Source: Helichrysum umbraculigerum (taxonomy: Eukaryota > Streptophyta > Magnoliopsida > Asterales > Asteraceae). From it: DNA of 64,000 nt. The notes beneath the pieces are model-generated. The model was not told the DNA's origin. It was given only the letters and a program-made list of their open reading frames with translations, and searched no databases. The stretch's first letter is position 1. Every line of letters begins with the position of its first letter. The stretch lies in the NCBI GenBank assembly GCA_949592205.1, contig CATIUR010000016.1:560501-624500 (forward strand), written 5' to 3'. Below are positions 1-11,671 of this stretch, piece by piece. A program made the position numbers and the translations under genes.

Positions 1-680
1 CATTGGAGTATGCAATCTAACACAACATTAGATACATATCTCCACATAAATATCTTTGTAAAATTATGAGTGAGTAAGTCCTTTCAGGGTAGGGGAAGGA
101 TTTCAATACTTCAGCTACCTATGTTTGTAAAATAAAGTTGTTATCAATAAAACATATCTTGAAGTTTCATCGTGAAGTAAGCAAAAATTATATATTGTCT
201 TATAAAGAAATAGTTATGAATGAAAGTCTCTACACAGTGAAGTCTTTGGAATTGCTAGATGCCGTTAGGGACCGAAGGTCTGTAGGTTGTGCAAGTATAG
301 ACGAGGGTGACCAGGAGATCACAGGCATAAGGTATATCTTCATACTATGATTTATTTTTATGCTTAAGCGTGGTGGACCTACTTTGTATGTTTTAAAGAT
401 AAGAATCATATTTTATGAATCATAAGTAGCAATAGGATAATCCATACTCCGAACCCGTTTTTAAAAATATATAAAATTCTCATACATTTAATATCGACAT
501 TTAATAAAATCTTGAATAATACATGTTAGAGTCTAATAAAAACAATAGGTCATTAAAAACACTATGTTTCAATATAAGATTGGAAATAGTAAAACTGACT
601 TAAGCAAAATACCGCTAAATGTTACTATTCGGTTTTTCGGTTAACCGAACGGTTTGCTTTGCACACCCCTAGTTTTCACA
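1..680. other. AT-rich intergenic sequence, no gene seen
   Basis: No supported coding region. A stretch reading TGCACACCCCTA at 660-671 looks like the right terminus of a hAT-type element whose TIR would begin TAGGGGTGTGCA, but I cannot find the partner end inside the window, so it is not called as an element. Confidence 0.5.
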
Positions 681-689
681 ATTAAAAAT

Positions 690-821
690 GGGTGGTGATT
701 TGTACACCACCAACTTTTAGCCATACACCACTAATGTGCATCAGTCTGTTGTACTGTATAACAGTTTAAAGCATAACTAGTGGTGTATGGCTAAAAGTTG
801 ATGGTGTATAAATCACCATCC
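690..821. mobile_element. 132-bp Mutator-type MITE (foldback)
   Basis: The two arms (about 690-733 and 778-821) are inverted copies of each other: the left begins GGGTGGTGATTTGTACACC and the right, read in reverse, begins GGATGGTGATTTATACACC. The element is flanked by a perfect 9-bp direct repeat, ATTAAAAAT, at 681-689 and 822-830. Long TIRs plus a 9-bp TSD are the hallmark of Mutator-like (MULE) elements. No coding capacity; only about 45 bp separate the arms. Confidence 0.85.
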
Positions 822-856
822 ATTAAAAATATCAGCGGCTGAGAACAGAAACATAC

Positions 857-1019
857 CTGCTGCTACTGTTGTCAAATCTGAAATGTTAGCCGGAAGACAC
901 AATCGGTCAGCAGATCCGAAGGTCCTAACCCCGACGGCCAGCAATCCGAGATATAACACTTCGGCAAAATACCCGATTTGTTTAAAACCAAAAGTCTGCC
1001 CGAGATGAAGCTTCCAACT
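857..1019 (-). pseudogene. Possible exon of an unrecognised gene (tentative)
   Basis: Read on the minus strand, one frame from 1019 to 857 is open and protein-like, with hydrophobic runs such as AEVLYLGLLAVGV. It is bounded by an AG at its start and by a strong donor-like GCAG/GTATGT at its end (857/856). About 250 bp upstream on the same strand a CTATAAAAGG box lies at about 1271-1280, which could be a promoter. I do not recognise the product and no further exon was found; the 690-821 MITE lies just downstream. It may be chance. Alternative: a short captured exon or plain intergenic DNA. Confidence 0.2.
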
Positions 1020-2788
1020 CTAACGCTGCTCAACAACAAACAAAAATGGATGAACAAAAATCGAAACTGGGAATGAATTATGCTACTCATGATTTTATAA
1101 TAAAAGCGTTTGATTGATGTCAATAAAAAACGAACCAGAGTCACCGGAAAATTAAACCGATGAGAATGGATGCTTGGCTTGTAATAAGCCTTTCAAAAAG
1201 AACAATAGCCGCCGAAAGTTTAGAATGGAAGCGGTTAGGGTAAGCTGACACAGTCTGACACATTCCATCAACCTTTTATAGGGAGTAAATTTCACGAATG
1301 GTACCTGTAGTTTATAAGGTTCTACAAAAATTGTCCCTAAACTTTTTTTTCTTGGCATCGACCCAATAAGTTACTTTTATCCGGTAAATAATCTATTATC
1401 CACATATATTGACTGGATTATCCTCGATCATAAATTTTATCCAAAAATTTAAAAATGATAAGATTTGAGCATTTTAGTCAATTTAGATGGATATGAATTA
1501 TCTATGAGACAAAGTAAACATTTTAGATCAATAGTAAAAAAAGAAATTTATGAACAATTTTTGTAAATCTATATTAACCACAGGGATCATTATTGCAATT
1601 TACTCTTTTATAAAATGTGCACCAATAAAACAGCAACACATGGCACCATAAAGTCAAGAGGAAGTTTGACTGCGGAAATCGCTTTCACTGCAGGATTTCG
1701 GAGCCAACTGTCACGATTTGATTGGGTACAAGATCTCGCTGTCTCGATGTAATAAAACAGCGAGATCAGTGTCTATTTGTGTGAAAAAAATTCTGACACG
1801 GACCACCAGGTGTAAATGGGTGCGTTGACTAACCATGTAGGAAATTTTCTCCTAATTTTCTCAATTATTTGTTCATTTAGAAGGTGTACAAGTCAAGGTA
1901 TCATTTGCTACCAAATCGGCGATCGTCATCGGAAAAAGAAATGTAGCTATTTCAATAAAAATCTAGAACATTGTAATGGTAACTTGCACCTCTTTAGATT
2001 GGGGTAACTTAAACCCTCTAGATTAGGGGATGATGAGTTACCCATGCCTAAACTCTAATAGAAGACTAACATCATTCTAAGATCAAGCGCAATCCGAAAG
2101 GCGATAATAGCTGAAAGACTTAAAAACATAAACTGAAGTGTCAACACACTTACTTAGAGTCATGACATTCGACAAAGACTTAAAGCAAAAGATCTAACAC
2201 CAAATAGGGAATACCAAGGATATGATGATGTAAGCTGATAGAATATACCTTATAGCAAGTCGTATAACAATGATATATCAATAGAGACACATATATCATC
2301 GTCGGTAGTACATACAAGAAGAAAGATGGAAGTGCTAATTAGGAGTTTAGTATGACGACTTGAAGGATCTTATTCCAAAAAAAGAACTCGTAAGAATATG
2401 CATTAATTAATGCTAGTATAATTAGGTTCAATTACCATGGTATGCAACATTCATTACTCTCTACACATTTACCCTCACTCAACTCTTCTAACCGTTACTT
2501 ATTATCACATCGTAGAAAGGCAAAAGGAGAACATTTTCTTCTCCTTTGACGACTCTAACGATTTTTTCTTTTGTAGTTTTAGATTTCATCCAAGAAGAGT
2601 CCGTCATTGTAGAAGATAATTTCATCCCAGAAGGCTATTACGTACAAGAAGGCATTCAGGAAGTTAGTATCATCGCAGAAGGTTCCTTCATTTGTTTCCA
2701 AGCTTTATCGTAAAGATCAATTAGCACATTCAGCAGCACTGCTTCATACATGTTCAGCAGCATTGTTATAATTGATTTTTCATGGTTA
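1020..2788. other. Intergenic sequence, no gene seen
   Basis: Contains only short open frames without protein-like composition. A pyrimidine-rich stretch with short repeats of the type AGAAGGC lies at about 2600-2700. Nothing recognised. Confidence 0.5.
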
Positions 2789-3595
2789 TCTATAATAATA
2801 TATAATGCATTTGTAATGTTTTTTTAAGAGGGAATTTACTAATCTACCCCTAACATTACATTTAATATTTAAAGAACCTACTAGAAATTATAAAAATACC
2901 CATTATAACATTACTAATAAAAATATGACATAACTTTCAAACCGTAAAGAGATACGAGACGTGCCAATTATGTACGGAAAGGTCAGAACGAGACAAACGT
3001 GTTGGCAAACTGCCGAAGGCGGTTTGTCCACTTTTCAGAGACAAATTTCACCTTTAAAGCCTTCAATTTCAATTTTCCTCCAATTTTGCATGTTTTTAAG
3101 CTTTTAAAAAATAATAAACGAACCCTTAACTTTATTCTTTTGAGCAACTATAAATTTCTGACATTTATTTACAAGTTTAATTTTGTTTTTATGTAATCAA
3201 TTCACATATTCTAGAATTTTAGTTTTTTGATCAAAAAGCTAAAGCTCAAAAAAAATTTAAAAGTTTGTGTGTAGCTTCCGGAATCTATATATTCACATTG
3301 ACAATTTTACATGATACTCTTTAGATAGATAGCAAGATTTACTAAAAAGATATTAGTTGAGCCTAATAAAAAGTTCAAGCTACCCATTGTTTACACTTCA
3401 TATTGAGTGAACCGGAAAATTTTACATAATGCGTAACGTATATTAATATGTGATCGTAAATTGTTTCCATTTTGTTCCCAACACATATTTAGTTTGTTTC
3501 CCATCAACTTTATTGTAACCTTATTCTTTAATCCCTAAGTTTTGTTAATTTTTTTATGCATAATGTCTCGCCGCAAAGCGCGGGTATCCTACTAG
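2789..3595 (+). mobile_element. Non-autonomous Helitron
   Basis: The left end begins TCTATAATAATATATAATGC after an A (2788), matching the TC-start AT-rich 5' terminus of plant Helitrons. The right end has a GC hairpin (GCCGCAAAGCGCGG, about 3570-3583) about 8 bp before CTAG at 3592-3595, followed by T. A/T target flanks, absence of TIRs and TSDs, a 5' TC and a 3' hairpin plus CTRR are the Helitron signature. The interior of about 0.8 kb has no Rep/helicase coding sequence, so it depends on other elements. Confidence 0.6.
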
Positions 3596-3656
3596 TAAGT
3601 TATAACATAGACCTGATGTCACTTTTAGCATTGTTCAAACAATTGATAAGTTTATT

Positions 3657-5749
3657 TGTGACAACCTGTGCTTAAGGGTAGTCATTACCCTGAGTCACTA
3701 ACGTTAATACATGTATTTAGTATCACATTAGGCTAAATACTCAAAACATTTCGTATATTAAAGATATACGCGTACGTAATTAATTGTAATTACGCAAACT
3801 CATCGGATGAATTCCGACACACTCGGCCGTTGGTGAAACATTCTGTAACATCCTATTTTCGTAAGTTCTAAATGATATAAAATTATAAAAGTATACATAT
3901 ATATGTGTTATATAAATTGATTATGTGTATTACATATGTATATGTATTATTACTTGGTTTGTGTATAATGGAAAATACATATATTATACATAGAAAATGT
4001 GTTAGTATTAGTATAAAAGTTTTGGGCTAAATGTGTAATAAAAGAAAATCGCTGGGCCTGTTTGGATATAGATCGCGGCGCTATCCCTTAGAGTCGCGGC
4101 GCGATTCGAGCAATTTCAGAAACAGAATTAAAATGTCCAGCGACTTCCAGTTTCATTATTTACCCCCAAACACTGAAAATTTTGACCAGAGCTTGAGGGA
4201 GGGCGATTTCATGAAGCTAAGGGCTATTAACTTCATTATTAAGCTTAAAGGCATTATAGTGAGCTCCTAATTACTTCTCTAGCTAATTTCAAGGTATGAA
4301 TCACTTGTTCTTGTTATAAAATCAGGTTAGGGTTTGATAAATTATGAAACCCTAAGTATTCATTTGATATAAGATTTAATTTTTGGTATATAGATGTTAC
4401 ACATATGCTAGTAAATCATATTAGGAAGTTGTATGATGAAATTGAGTTGGGGTTTGGAAAATTATAAACCCTAAGTTATACAAATTGATATATGATTGAG
4501 TTAATGTTAAATTAGTAGAATAAGCATGTTATTAATCAGAATTGTGAGGTTGATATTGTTAGTAAAAGAAGAAAATGGTACATGATGTTAAAAATATATA
4601 TACACTTATGAAAATGGTTCTAAAATAATGTATGAAATTGTTGAGAAAGAAGTTGTGATGATTGAATAAGAGAACCATTGTTAAGTGTATATAGAGATTT
4701 ATATGGATGAATATGTAGATATGAGGTTAAGATAAAATAAAGATCTTGGATTAAAATTTATAAGTGTACTATTAAGTGCAAAGTGTGTTATTATATGCTT
4801 ATGTGTGTTATGTGTTTAATTGATTAGGTAATAAAGAAGTTGGAAGTGTTGCTAGTGAATTAATTGTGCAATCGCAAGGTAAGTTTTGGATTACATGAAC
4901 ATGGGTTAGGAATGGCTTCGGTCATTTGCTAACGGTTTTGTGCGAGTAATGGTTGCGGCCATAGGCTCGTGTGATTGCTAGTAGTATACAACTAGCATGG
5001 GCGGTTAAGGATCCTTAGCTAAATTATCATTATTACATGTGATTGTATTTCATTACTTACTAAGCGTTTTGCTTACGGTTGAATAATTCAAATGTTTTAG
5101 GTGACGCTAGCGGTTCAAGAGGTGATTTGGGCCAGAAACCGGTGGGTAGCTAGCGGTGGATGTTGTTAATCGGGGTAATGACTCGTATTCATTAAATCAT
5201 GCTCTCGATGCTATTTACCCCATCCTTTTGTAAAACTATGTTATAAGTTGTTTTTGACACTTAAAGTTTGTTGTAGTAAGTTGTCAATATAATAGTATGT
5301 AAATGTGATACCATGTCAAAGTTTTGGTTTCAATATTGATATGGTAATAATGTTTAGGTTGTTTTGTTTCAAAATATTAAACGGGTCAAGTGACTCGATA
5401 AGTGGATTCAAAGTGTGTTTGATTGTAAAATGATGTATTGTTGTTGCGGAAATGGTATTGTGTATAGGTGATGGTTTAAAAATGTTGCGGAAAGTTGTTT
5501 TGGTGTAGTTTTGGTCAGGTTCTGAAGCTGTCTCTTTTGGTTCTGTACAGACCTGAATCGCGGCGCGATCATTAAAGATTGCGACGCGATCTTGTTTCAA
5601 TAGCGACGCGATTTCGAATGATTGCGACGCGACTCAAGTTTGAATTGCGACGCGACTGTTTGTTATTGCGGCGCGATTGTTGTCACAGTTTACACCAGTT
5701 TACTTTAAAACTTAAAAGAAATATACGTAAAATATTGGGGTGTTTCACA
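3657..5749 (+). repeat. Degenerate Ty3/gypsy-type LTR, probably solo
   Basis: Begins TGTGACAACCTG and ends GGGGTGTTTCACA, the same style of termini as the solo LTRs at 32.5-40.7 kb. The first 200 bp share landmarks with them in order: TTAATACATGTA, TTAGGCTAA, then CGTTGGTGAA. No matching 5-bp TSD was found, so the boundaries are approximate and it may be old or composite. It contains two GC-rich unit arrays (4067-4110 and 5557-5677). A possible intron runs from a donor at 4879 (AAG/GTAAGTTTT) to an acceptor at 5099-5100 (TTTTAG/GTGACG). Confidence 0.5.
5557..5677 (+). repeat. Six-copy 13-bp GCGACGCGAT array in LTR
   Basis: Six units of the type ATTGCGACGCGAT (variants ATCGCGGCGCGAT, ATAGCGACGCGAT, ATTGCGACGCGAC) occur at irregular spacing of about 19-24 bp in otherwise AT-rich DNA. 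Two further units lie at 4067-4110. The same core occurs in element-sense orientation in the G2 LTR at 28009-28090. Confidence 0.85.
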
Positions 5750-5824
5750 TTCCATAAATAACATAAACCTATTTTCATCATAAAATAGTCGTTATTCACT
5801 TTAAAATATTATTTTATAATAATA

Positions 5825-7296
5825 CTAGGTTTTAAATCCGTGTATAAACACGGGTATTCAATGCAAATATTTTCAAAAGTTTTATTTTTGCCATTTACAT
5901 ATAAAACTTTTAATTAACTAACATTTATCTTTAGTCCCTTTCTTTTATCATGTTACATAGATAAGATTTTTTTTTTCTTACTTGTTATCAGAATCAGCTA
6001 CATCTTTACATAGAAAATAATATTTTTTATTTTTTATTTTTTTTGAGAAAAAATGAAAAGTTAACTAACTAAACATATCTTCTTAATACATCTGTAATAA
6101 ACTAAAAGAATTAAATTTATTGATCATTGCAAATCGTATATACTATTATTAAGTTGTTGAATTATATGGTAAAATTTGCATAATACAACCTTAATTCAAA
6201 AAAAATTGACAAAAAACAACTTCATGGTTAAATCATCTTATGACACGCAGTATTAATCCCAGTTTTTCTATTCAAACTAAGCATGTGTACTACCTTAATT
6301 GCAACACATAATTTAACTTTAATATATTTGGATTATTTACAATGAGTTTATTGATATGTCAATCATAAGACTATATACACATGCATGGATTTGAATCAAA
6401 CTATCGTTAACTTATATGGATGTTAAACCCGTATATATACAGGAATGAATGTTGAATCAAACTATTTTCTATTTATTTGAATGTTAAACCCGTGTATACA
6501 CAAAAAAAATTTAGGAGATCATATTGAGATCCGTTGTCTCATAAACCTCATGTTCTTCCCTTTTGCAAATCACATAACAATGAATAACCTTGATTTGATC
6601 ATAGTCATCTACCACTACTCGCATGTCTCATAACTCCTTGCTCTTCTCGTGTGCAAAAACTACTAAATCGTATTATTTTCTCAATCACCATTGATGACTA
6701 CAATATTATTTCTTTAAATACTAAAGTTGGATGAGGTACTCATTCCAAAGCTACTACCTTTTTTTCTTCCTTTTTAACGATATAAATTGATTAATTGAAA
6801 ACAATAGTTTTAGACTTTAAGTAATATAAATCGTATGTATAGTTGATGATCCCGAATAGAAACATCATTCAAGTACTTATATAAGCTTTTAGGATGTGAA
6901 TTTTTTAAATGAGATTTTTAAGAAGAATAAATAATAAATTAATTAATTAATACATAATCTTGTTTTGAATAAACTTGTGTGAATATCTTCCGTAAAATAA
7001 ATCCCCTTAATTATATATATATATTTTTAACATATCATCCTAATTAAATCTTGGATAAATTTGTTGAAGTTTTTTTAATATAAAGTAACTTTGATCGGTT
7101 AAAAATATATGAATTAAATTATTTAAGTTAATCTTCTATTTTGAAGAACCCGTATTTTATTAGCAAAATTTTAGAAAAATAAATAAATTTGATTGGTTAA
7201 TTAAGAGTTTGGTGAAATATAACCATTTGATTGGTTAATAGGTCCAAATTTTAACAAAAATTTCATTGGACAAGTTTTATTTTATTAATATTTAGA
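5825..7296 (-). mobile_element. Second Helitron-like element
   Basis: On the minus strand the 3' end reads hairpin CCCGTGTTTATACACGG, about ten bases of AT-rich sequence, then CTAG at 5828-5825 followed by T. The matching 5' end begins TCTAAATATTAATAAAATAA at 7296, preceded by A. Copies of the CCCGTGTATA-type hairpin sequence recur inside (about 6427 and 6487). Interior AT-rich with no helicase coding. The 5' terminus could instead be at 7302, because the TCTAAA motif is doubled. Confidence 0.5.
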
Positions 7297-8400
7297 TTTA
7301 GATTAACGAAAAACTACTACGTTTTTAAATAAAACGTAACATACACGAGAAAACGTGCAATTTGAGCCCGACACCTGAACGAGAACTTGACCAATATTTT
7401 GGTAACTCAAAACGAAATATTTAGAAATATATTTGTCATTTCAAGTATCACTTATATACCGAAAGTTTACAAGATATACATAATCGAATTGATTATAATA
7501 TGATTATAAGTAAAACATAACACTCCTCATTTAATAGCACAATATTATATTATGTTTCACGGAAGCGTATACTTACAATACATATTTTATTAGAATTCTG
7601 CTTGAAATTTTCTCAAACATTTATACAACCTGTTTATTACTAAACCAAGCACATTTAACTTGTTTACAAACCGGGACATTATATATATATTACAAAACAT
7701 CATTTATAACAAACTTGATCAGAGTTGCTAGTTTCAAACATTCCCAACATCAAAACATTCCTTCCTGACTACCCACATAATAACATAACCTGCAGGAAGT
7801 AAATTGAGGGATTAGCACGAAGCTAAGTGAATGAATAATCTACCACAATTCAATTTAGTTAGCAATTTGTTCACAACCAATAATGTAACAAATATCGTCA
7901 AGAGGAACGGTGGTTCCTAAGGACCCTGTTCCGGGTGGCCCCATCAGAACACTTAAATCAACTGTAGGCCAAAACAGTGATTAACCGCTAACTTATTGCT
8001 AATCTTCATCAACACATGTACGCAACCCTGTGTTGACCAACAATAGCAATCAAGTCCAACCAACAATCTAGTTGACCTCTGGATTCTACATTCCAGCACA
8101 CAGGCTAAACAATCAACCAATCCAATGGCATATCATTTCAAATTTAACATTCGATCAATAGTAATCCTATAATTACTGATTGAAATCAAACTGACACAAC
8201 CCAACCAAATTGTGCGTTTCAAATCCACTCACCTGATTGTTTTAGTTCACTTACTCAGCTGCCTTATCTCGCTGAGTTCTTTGAGGATATGAGAATTAAC
8301 AATCATAAGTTAGTAATTTGTTTCCAGCTAATGGTACTTATGTAATTAAACACATTACATAAATAATCACATTATTAATCAATTCCAACATACAACAATA

Positions 8401-8414
8401 CTATTTATATATAG
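8401..8414 (-). promoter_or_regulatory. Putative TATA box in G1 LTR
   Basis: Minus strand CTATATATAAATAG, 50 bp downstream of the CpG array in element sense; the same sequence lies at 16958-16971 in the other LTR. This position suggests that the array belongs to U3 and sits just upstream of the transcription start. Confidence 0.5.
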
Positions 8415-8463
8415 TATTTATTTAAGTTCACAAACTAAAATGATCATCAATTTTATTCATGCA

Positions 8464-8642
8464 AACGCGATCCAGACAAAGGGGAATGGGATTGCGTTCA
8501 ATAGAAGAAAACATTCTGTGACGAATTTACACTTGGCAACGCGATCCGAAAACATGGGCTGGATCGCGTTCACAAGAAGAAAATGTTCTGTAACCAATTT
8601 TCAATAGGCAACGCGATCCGGGCAAGGGTTTGGGATCACGTT
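8464..8642. repeat. G1 LTR inverted-pair CpG array (3' LTR copy)
   Basis: Three inverted pairs, each AACGCGATCC then 13-15 bp then a copy of GGATCGCGTT, about 75 bp apart. Compared with the 5' LTR copy, several differences are TG or CA in place of CG (for example GGGATTGCGTT and GGGATCACGTT here), as expected from methyl-CpG deamination. Confidence 0.85.
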
Positions 8643-9327
8643 CAATACGTTTTTCAGCCCCTATACTGTCCTGCAAACACACAGCTCGAACCCAAATTCT
8701 TATATCACCATTTCAATCACATGAATCTCAGTTTTCAAGTTACTAAACACTCAAATACAACCATATACATACACTAAAGCATCATTCAAGCTTCAATTCA
8801 CATATTATTAACAATTTACATAATCAAAGTTAAAAACCCAAATTCATTACAATAAGAACACTTACAAATTCCACTCAAATCAATGATTCAATTGATGATG
8901 ATGATAATAACTTGTAAGAATCACAGCTCAAGATCACAACTACACAAATTTCAAGTTGTTTGATTCTTGTTTATGTTTAGGTTTCTAGGTGTTAAGTTTC
9001 TTGTTTTGGTTTCAAGAACTAACTTTCCAAATAGGGAAAGTTGGTTAATATAAGTCGGCCCAAATTTATTAACCGACTCCGTATTCACTTAAAACTAGTC
9101 CCCTTTCAATCTATTGCCTGGAACCTAAAAACCATTTGCGAAAACTTATTTTATTCTACCGTCAACTATAGTAAATTACAACAATCAACAATTTACTATT
9201 CACAATAAGTCCGGAGACTTATTCAACTAAGTTTCGCAATTAAACAATTATATCACATAATTTCTAATACAATTAAATATATCAATTTAAAATTAGAAAT
9301 TACCTGACCAAAAGTGAGGATGTTACA

Positions 9328-9345
9328 AATCTTCCCCCTTAAGAA
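9328..9345 (-). other. G1 polypurine tract
   Basis: Minus strand AAGGGGGAAGATT immediately before the TGTAACATCC start of the 3' LTR: the expected plus-strand primer for reverse transcription. The same tract, less G-rich, is present beside G3's 3' LTR. Confidence 0.8.
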
Positions 9346-10270
9346 GATTTCGTCCCCGAAATCTCAACACGATCAAATAATCCAGGATATCTGGATCTCA
9401 TACTATCCTCGGTCTCCCAAGTTAGGTTTGAACCTAAACTATGTTTCCACTTTACTAACACCATGGGAATCTGTTTCTTCCTAAGTTTGGTAACTTTTCT
9501 GTCAAGAAGTTCAACTGGTTCTTCAACTAACTTCTGACTCTGATCAACTTTCAAATCTTTTAAAGGAAGAATCTGAGACTGGTCTTCAACGTTACATTTC
9601 CTCAAATAACAAATGTTAAACGTATCATCAATACCATCAAGTTCTGCAGGAAGATCAAGTGTAACTGACTGATCATTAACAATCTGACGAATTCTAAACG
9701 GTCCAATATAACGAGGAGCCAACTTGCCACGTTTCCCAAACCGGATTACTCCCTTCCAAGGCGAAACTTTCAGATAAACAAGTTCACCTTCAACAAACGT
9801 AACAGGTCGACGTTTAGGATCAGCATATTATTTCTGTCTATCACGTGCAGCTTTCAACTTTTCTCGAGCCACTGCCACTTTATCAGCTGTCATCTGTACA
9901 ATATCTGGACCTGCAAACTGTTTCTCACCTGCCTCTAGCCAACACGTAAGCGTTCTACAACGGCGTCCATACAACATCTCGTAAGGAGGCATGCCAATAC
10001 TAGAATGATATGAGTTATTATAAGCAAACTCAACTAATTACAAATGAGAATCCCAAGAACCACCATATTCCAAAACACAAGCTCTCAACATATCCTCCAA
10101 TGTCTGAATTGTACGTTCTGACTGACCATCTGTTTGAGGATGATAAGCTGTACTGAGATTAACTCTGGTGCCCAACTCATGCTGTAAGCTTTGCCAAAAA
10201 TGAGATACAAACCTCGAATCTCTATCAGATACAATCGATAATGGAATACCATGTCACGAAACAATCTCAT
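9339..10270 (-). pseudogene. G1 integrase core, C-terminus and chromodomain (broken)
   Basis: Continues the integrase after a TGA that replaces an Arg codon (about 10254-10256). Readable in one frame: the D-containing SIVSDRDSRF-type motif, the YHPQTDGQSERT motif carrying the catalytic Glu of the DD35E triad, then the GKRGKLAPRYIGPF block. Two more nonsense codons interrupt it: TAA at 10038-10040 and TAA at 9828-9830. The last 127 codons (9722-9339) are open and end in a chromodomain with VLVKWKHS and LTWETEDSMRSRYP, the module that in chromoviruses targets integration to modified chromatin. Closely similar to the intact G3 protein. Confidence 0.9.
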
Positions 10271-11671
10271 TTACATATAACTGTGCCAGCTTACTCAAAG
10301 ATGCAGTCTCACTGGTAGCTAGAAAATGTGCACTTTTAGTCAATCGATCCACAATGACCCAAACCATATCATTTCCTCGGACAGTTCGAGGCAATTTGGT
10401 AACAAAATCCATAGTCAAATGTTCCCACTTCCATTCTGGAATCTCAAGCTGTTTCAACGACCCATACGGCTTCTGGTGTCCAGCTTTAACTTGAGAACAA
10501 ATATGACAAGAACTAACAAACCCTACTACATCCATTTTCATTGTAGGCCACCAATACAAAGGTTTCAAGTCATTATACATTTTCGTACTTTCAGGATGTA
10601 TAGACAATCTGGACTTATGGGCTTCATTCAGAATAACATCCCGAAGACCACCAAACAAAGGAATCCAAACACGAGACTGAAAGGTTTTTAATCCTCTCGA
10701 ATCATCTAATAACAATTCCTTTCGATTCAACATAATTTCATATTTCAAATTATGATCTAATAAAGCCTCTAACTGTGCAGCTTTTATCTGACCCACCAAA
10801 TCAGAAGAAACTTCTAAACGCATAAAATAAACTCGATCAGAAGTTACCTTGCGGCTTAAAGCATCAGCAACCACATTGGCTTTCCCTGGATGGTATTTAA
10901 TTTCACAATCATAATCTTTGATTAATTCTAACCATCGCCTCTGACGTATATTCAACTCTTTATGTGAAAACATATACTGAAGACTCTTGTGATCTGTACA
11001 ACTAACACATTTAGTACCATACAAGTAATGCCTCCAGATTTTCAAAGCAAATACAACAGCTGCAAGCTCTAAATCATGGGTAGGATAATTTCTTACATGA
11101 GGTTTGAGCTGACGAGAATCATAAGCAATAACACGGTCTCTCTGCATCAAAACACAACCTAAACCAGCAATCGATGCATCACAGTAAACAACAAAATCAT
11201 CGGACCCATCTGGCAATGCTAACACCGGAGCCTGACATAACAACTGTTTCAAAATCTGAAAAGTTGTTTCCTGTTGTTCAGTCCAAACAAATTTTTCATC
11301 CTTACGGGTCAATTTAGTCAATGAACCGGCAATTTTAGAAAAGTCCTTTATGAATTTCCGGTAATAACCCGCCAAACCAAGAAAACTCTTTATTTCAGAA
11401 GCAAACTTTGGAGCTTTCCAATTCATTACAGCTTCAATTTTTGAAGGATCTACTTTAACACCATCATTACCAATAATATGACCCAAAAATTGCACTTCCC
11501 AAATCCAAAATTCACATTTAGAAAACTTTGCATATAAATGTTCTCTCTTCAAGGTTTCCAACACCAACCTCAAATGCATTTCATGTTCTGATTCGGATTT
11601 AGAATATACGAGAATATCATTGATAAATACAATCACAAATTTATCATGAAAAGGTCGACATACACGGTTCA
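10254..11671 (-). pseudogene. G1 RT (second half), RNase H and integrase N-terminus
   Basis: An open stretch of about 470 codons beginning at the junction with the inserted solo LTR. In order: the RT catalytic region, the FLGLAGYYRKFI thumb region, RNase H (VYCDASIAGLG, then TDHKSLQYM and NVVADALSRK), and the integrase HHCC zinc domain (SCHICSQVK) with the first catalytic Asp in LTMDFVTKLP. The RT active site reads FINDILVY where the intact relative G3 has FIDDILVY, so one catalytic Asp is Asn. It ends at a premature TGA. Even without the insertion, the RT would be expected to be inactive. Confidence 0.92.

Larger units (their letters stand above)
7516..9327 (-). repeat. G1 3' LTR
   Basis: 1,812 bp. 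On the minus strand it begins TGTAACATCC and ends GTGTTATG; the canonical final CA has decayed. It contains a three-pair AACGCGATCC/GGATCGCGTT array (8464-8642) followed on the minus strand by a TATA-like box at 8401-8414. Ends exactly at the TAAAA duplication. Confidence 0.93.

Noticed and set aside
10326..10691. 121-codon plus-strand open frame
   Set aside because: Antisense shadow of the G1 integrase and RNase H.
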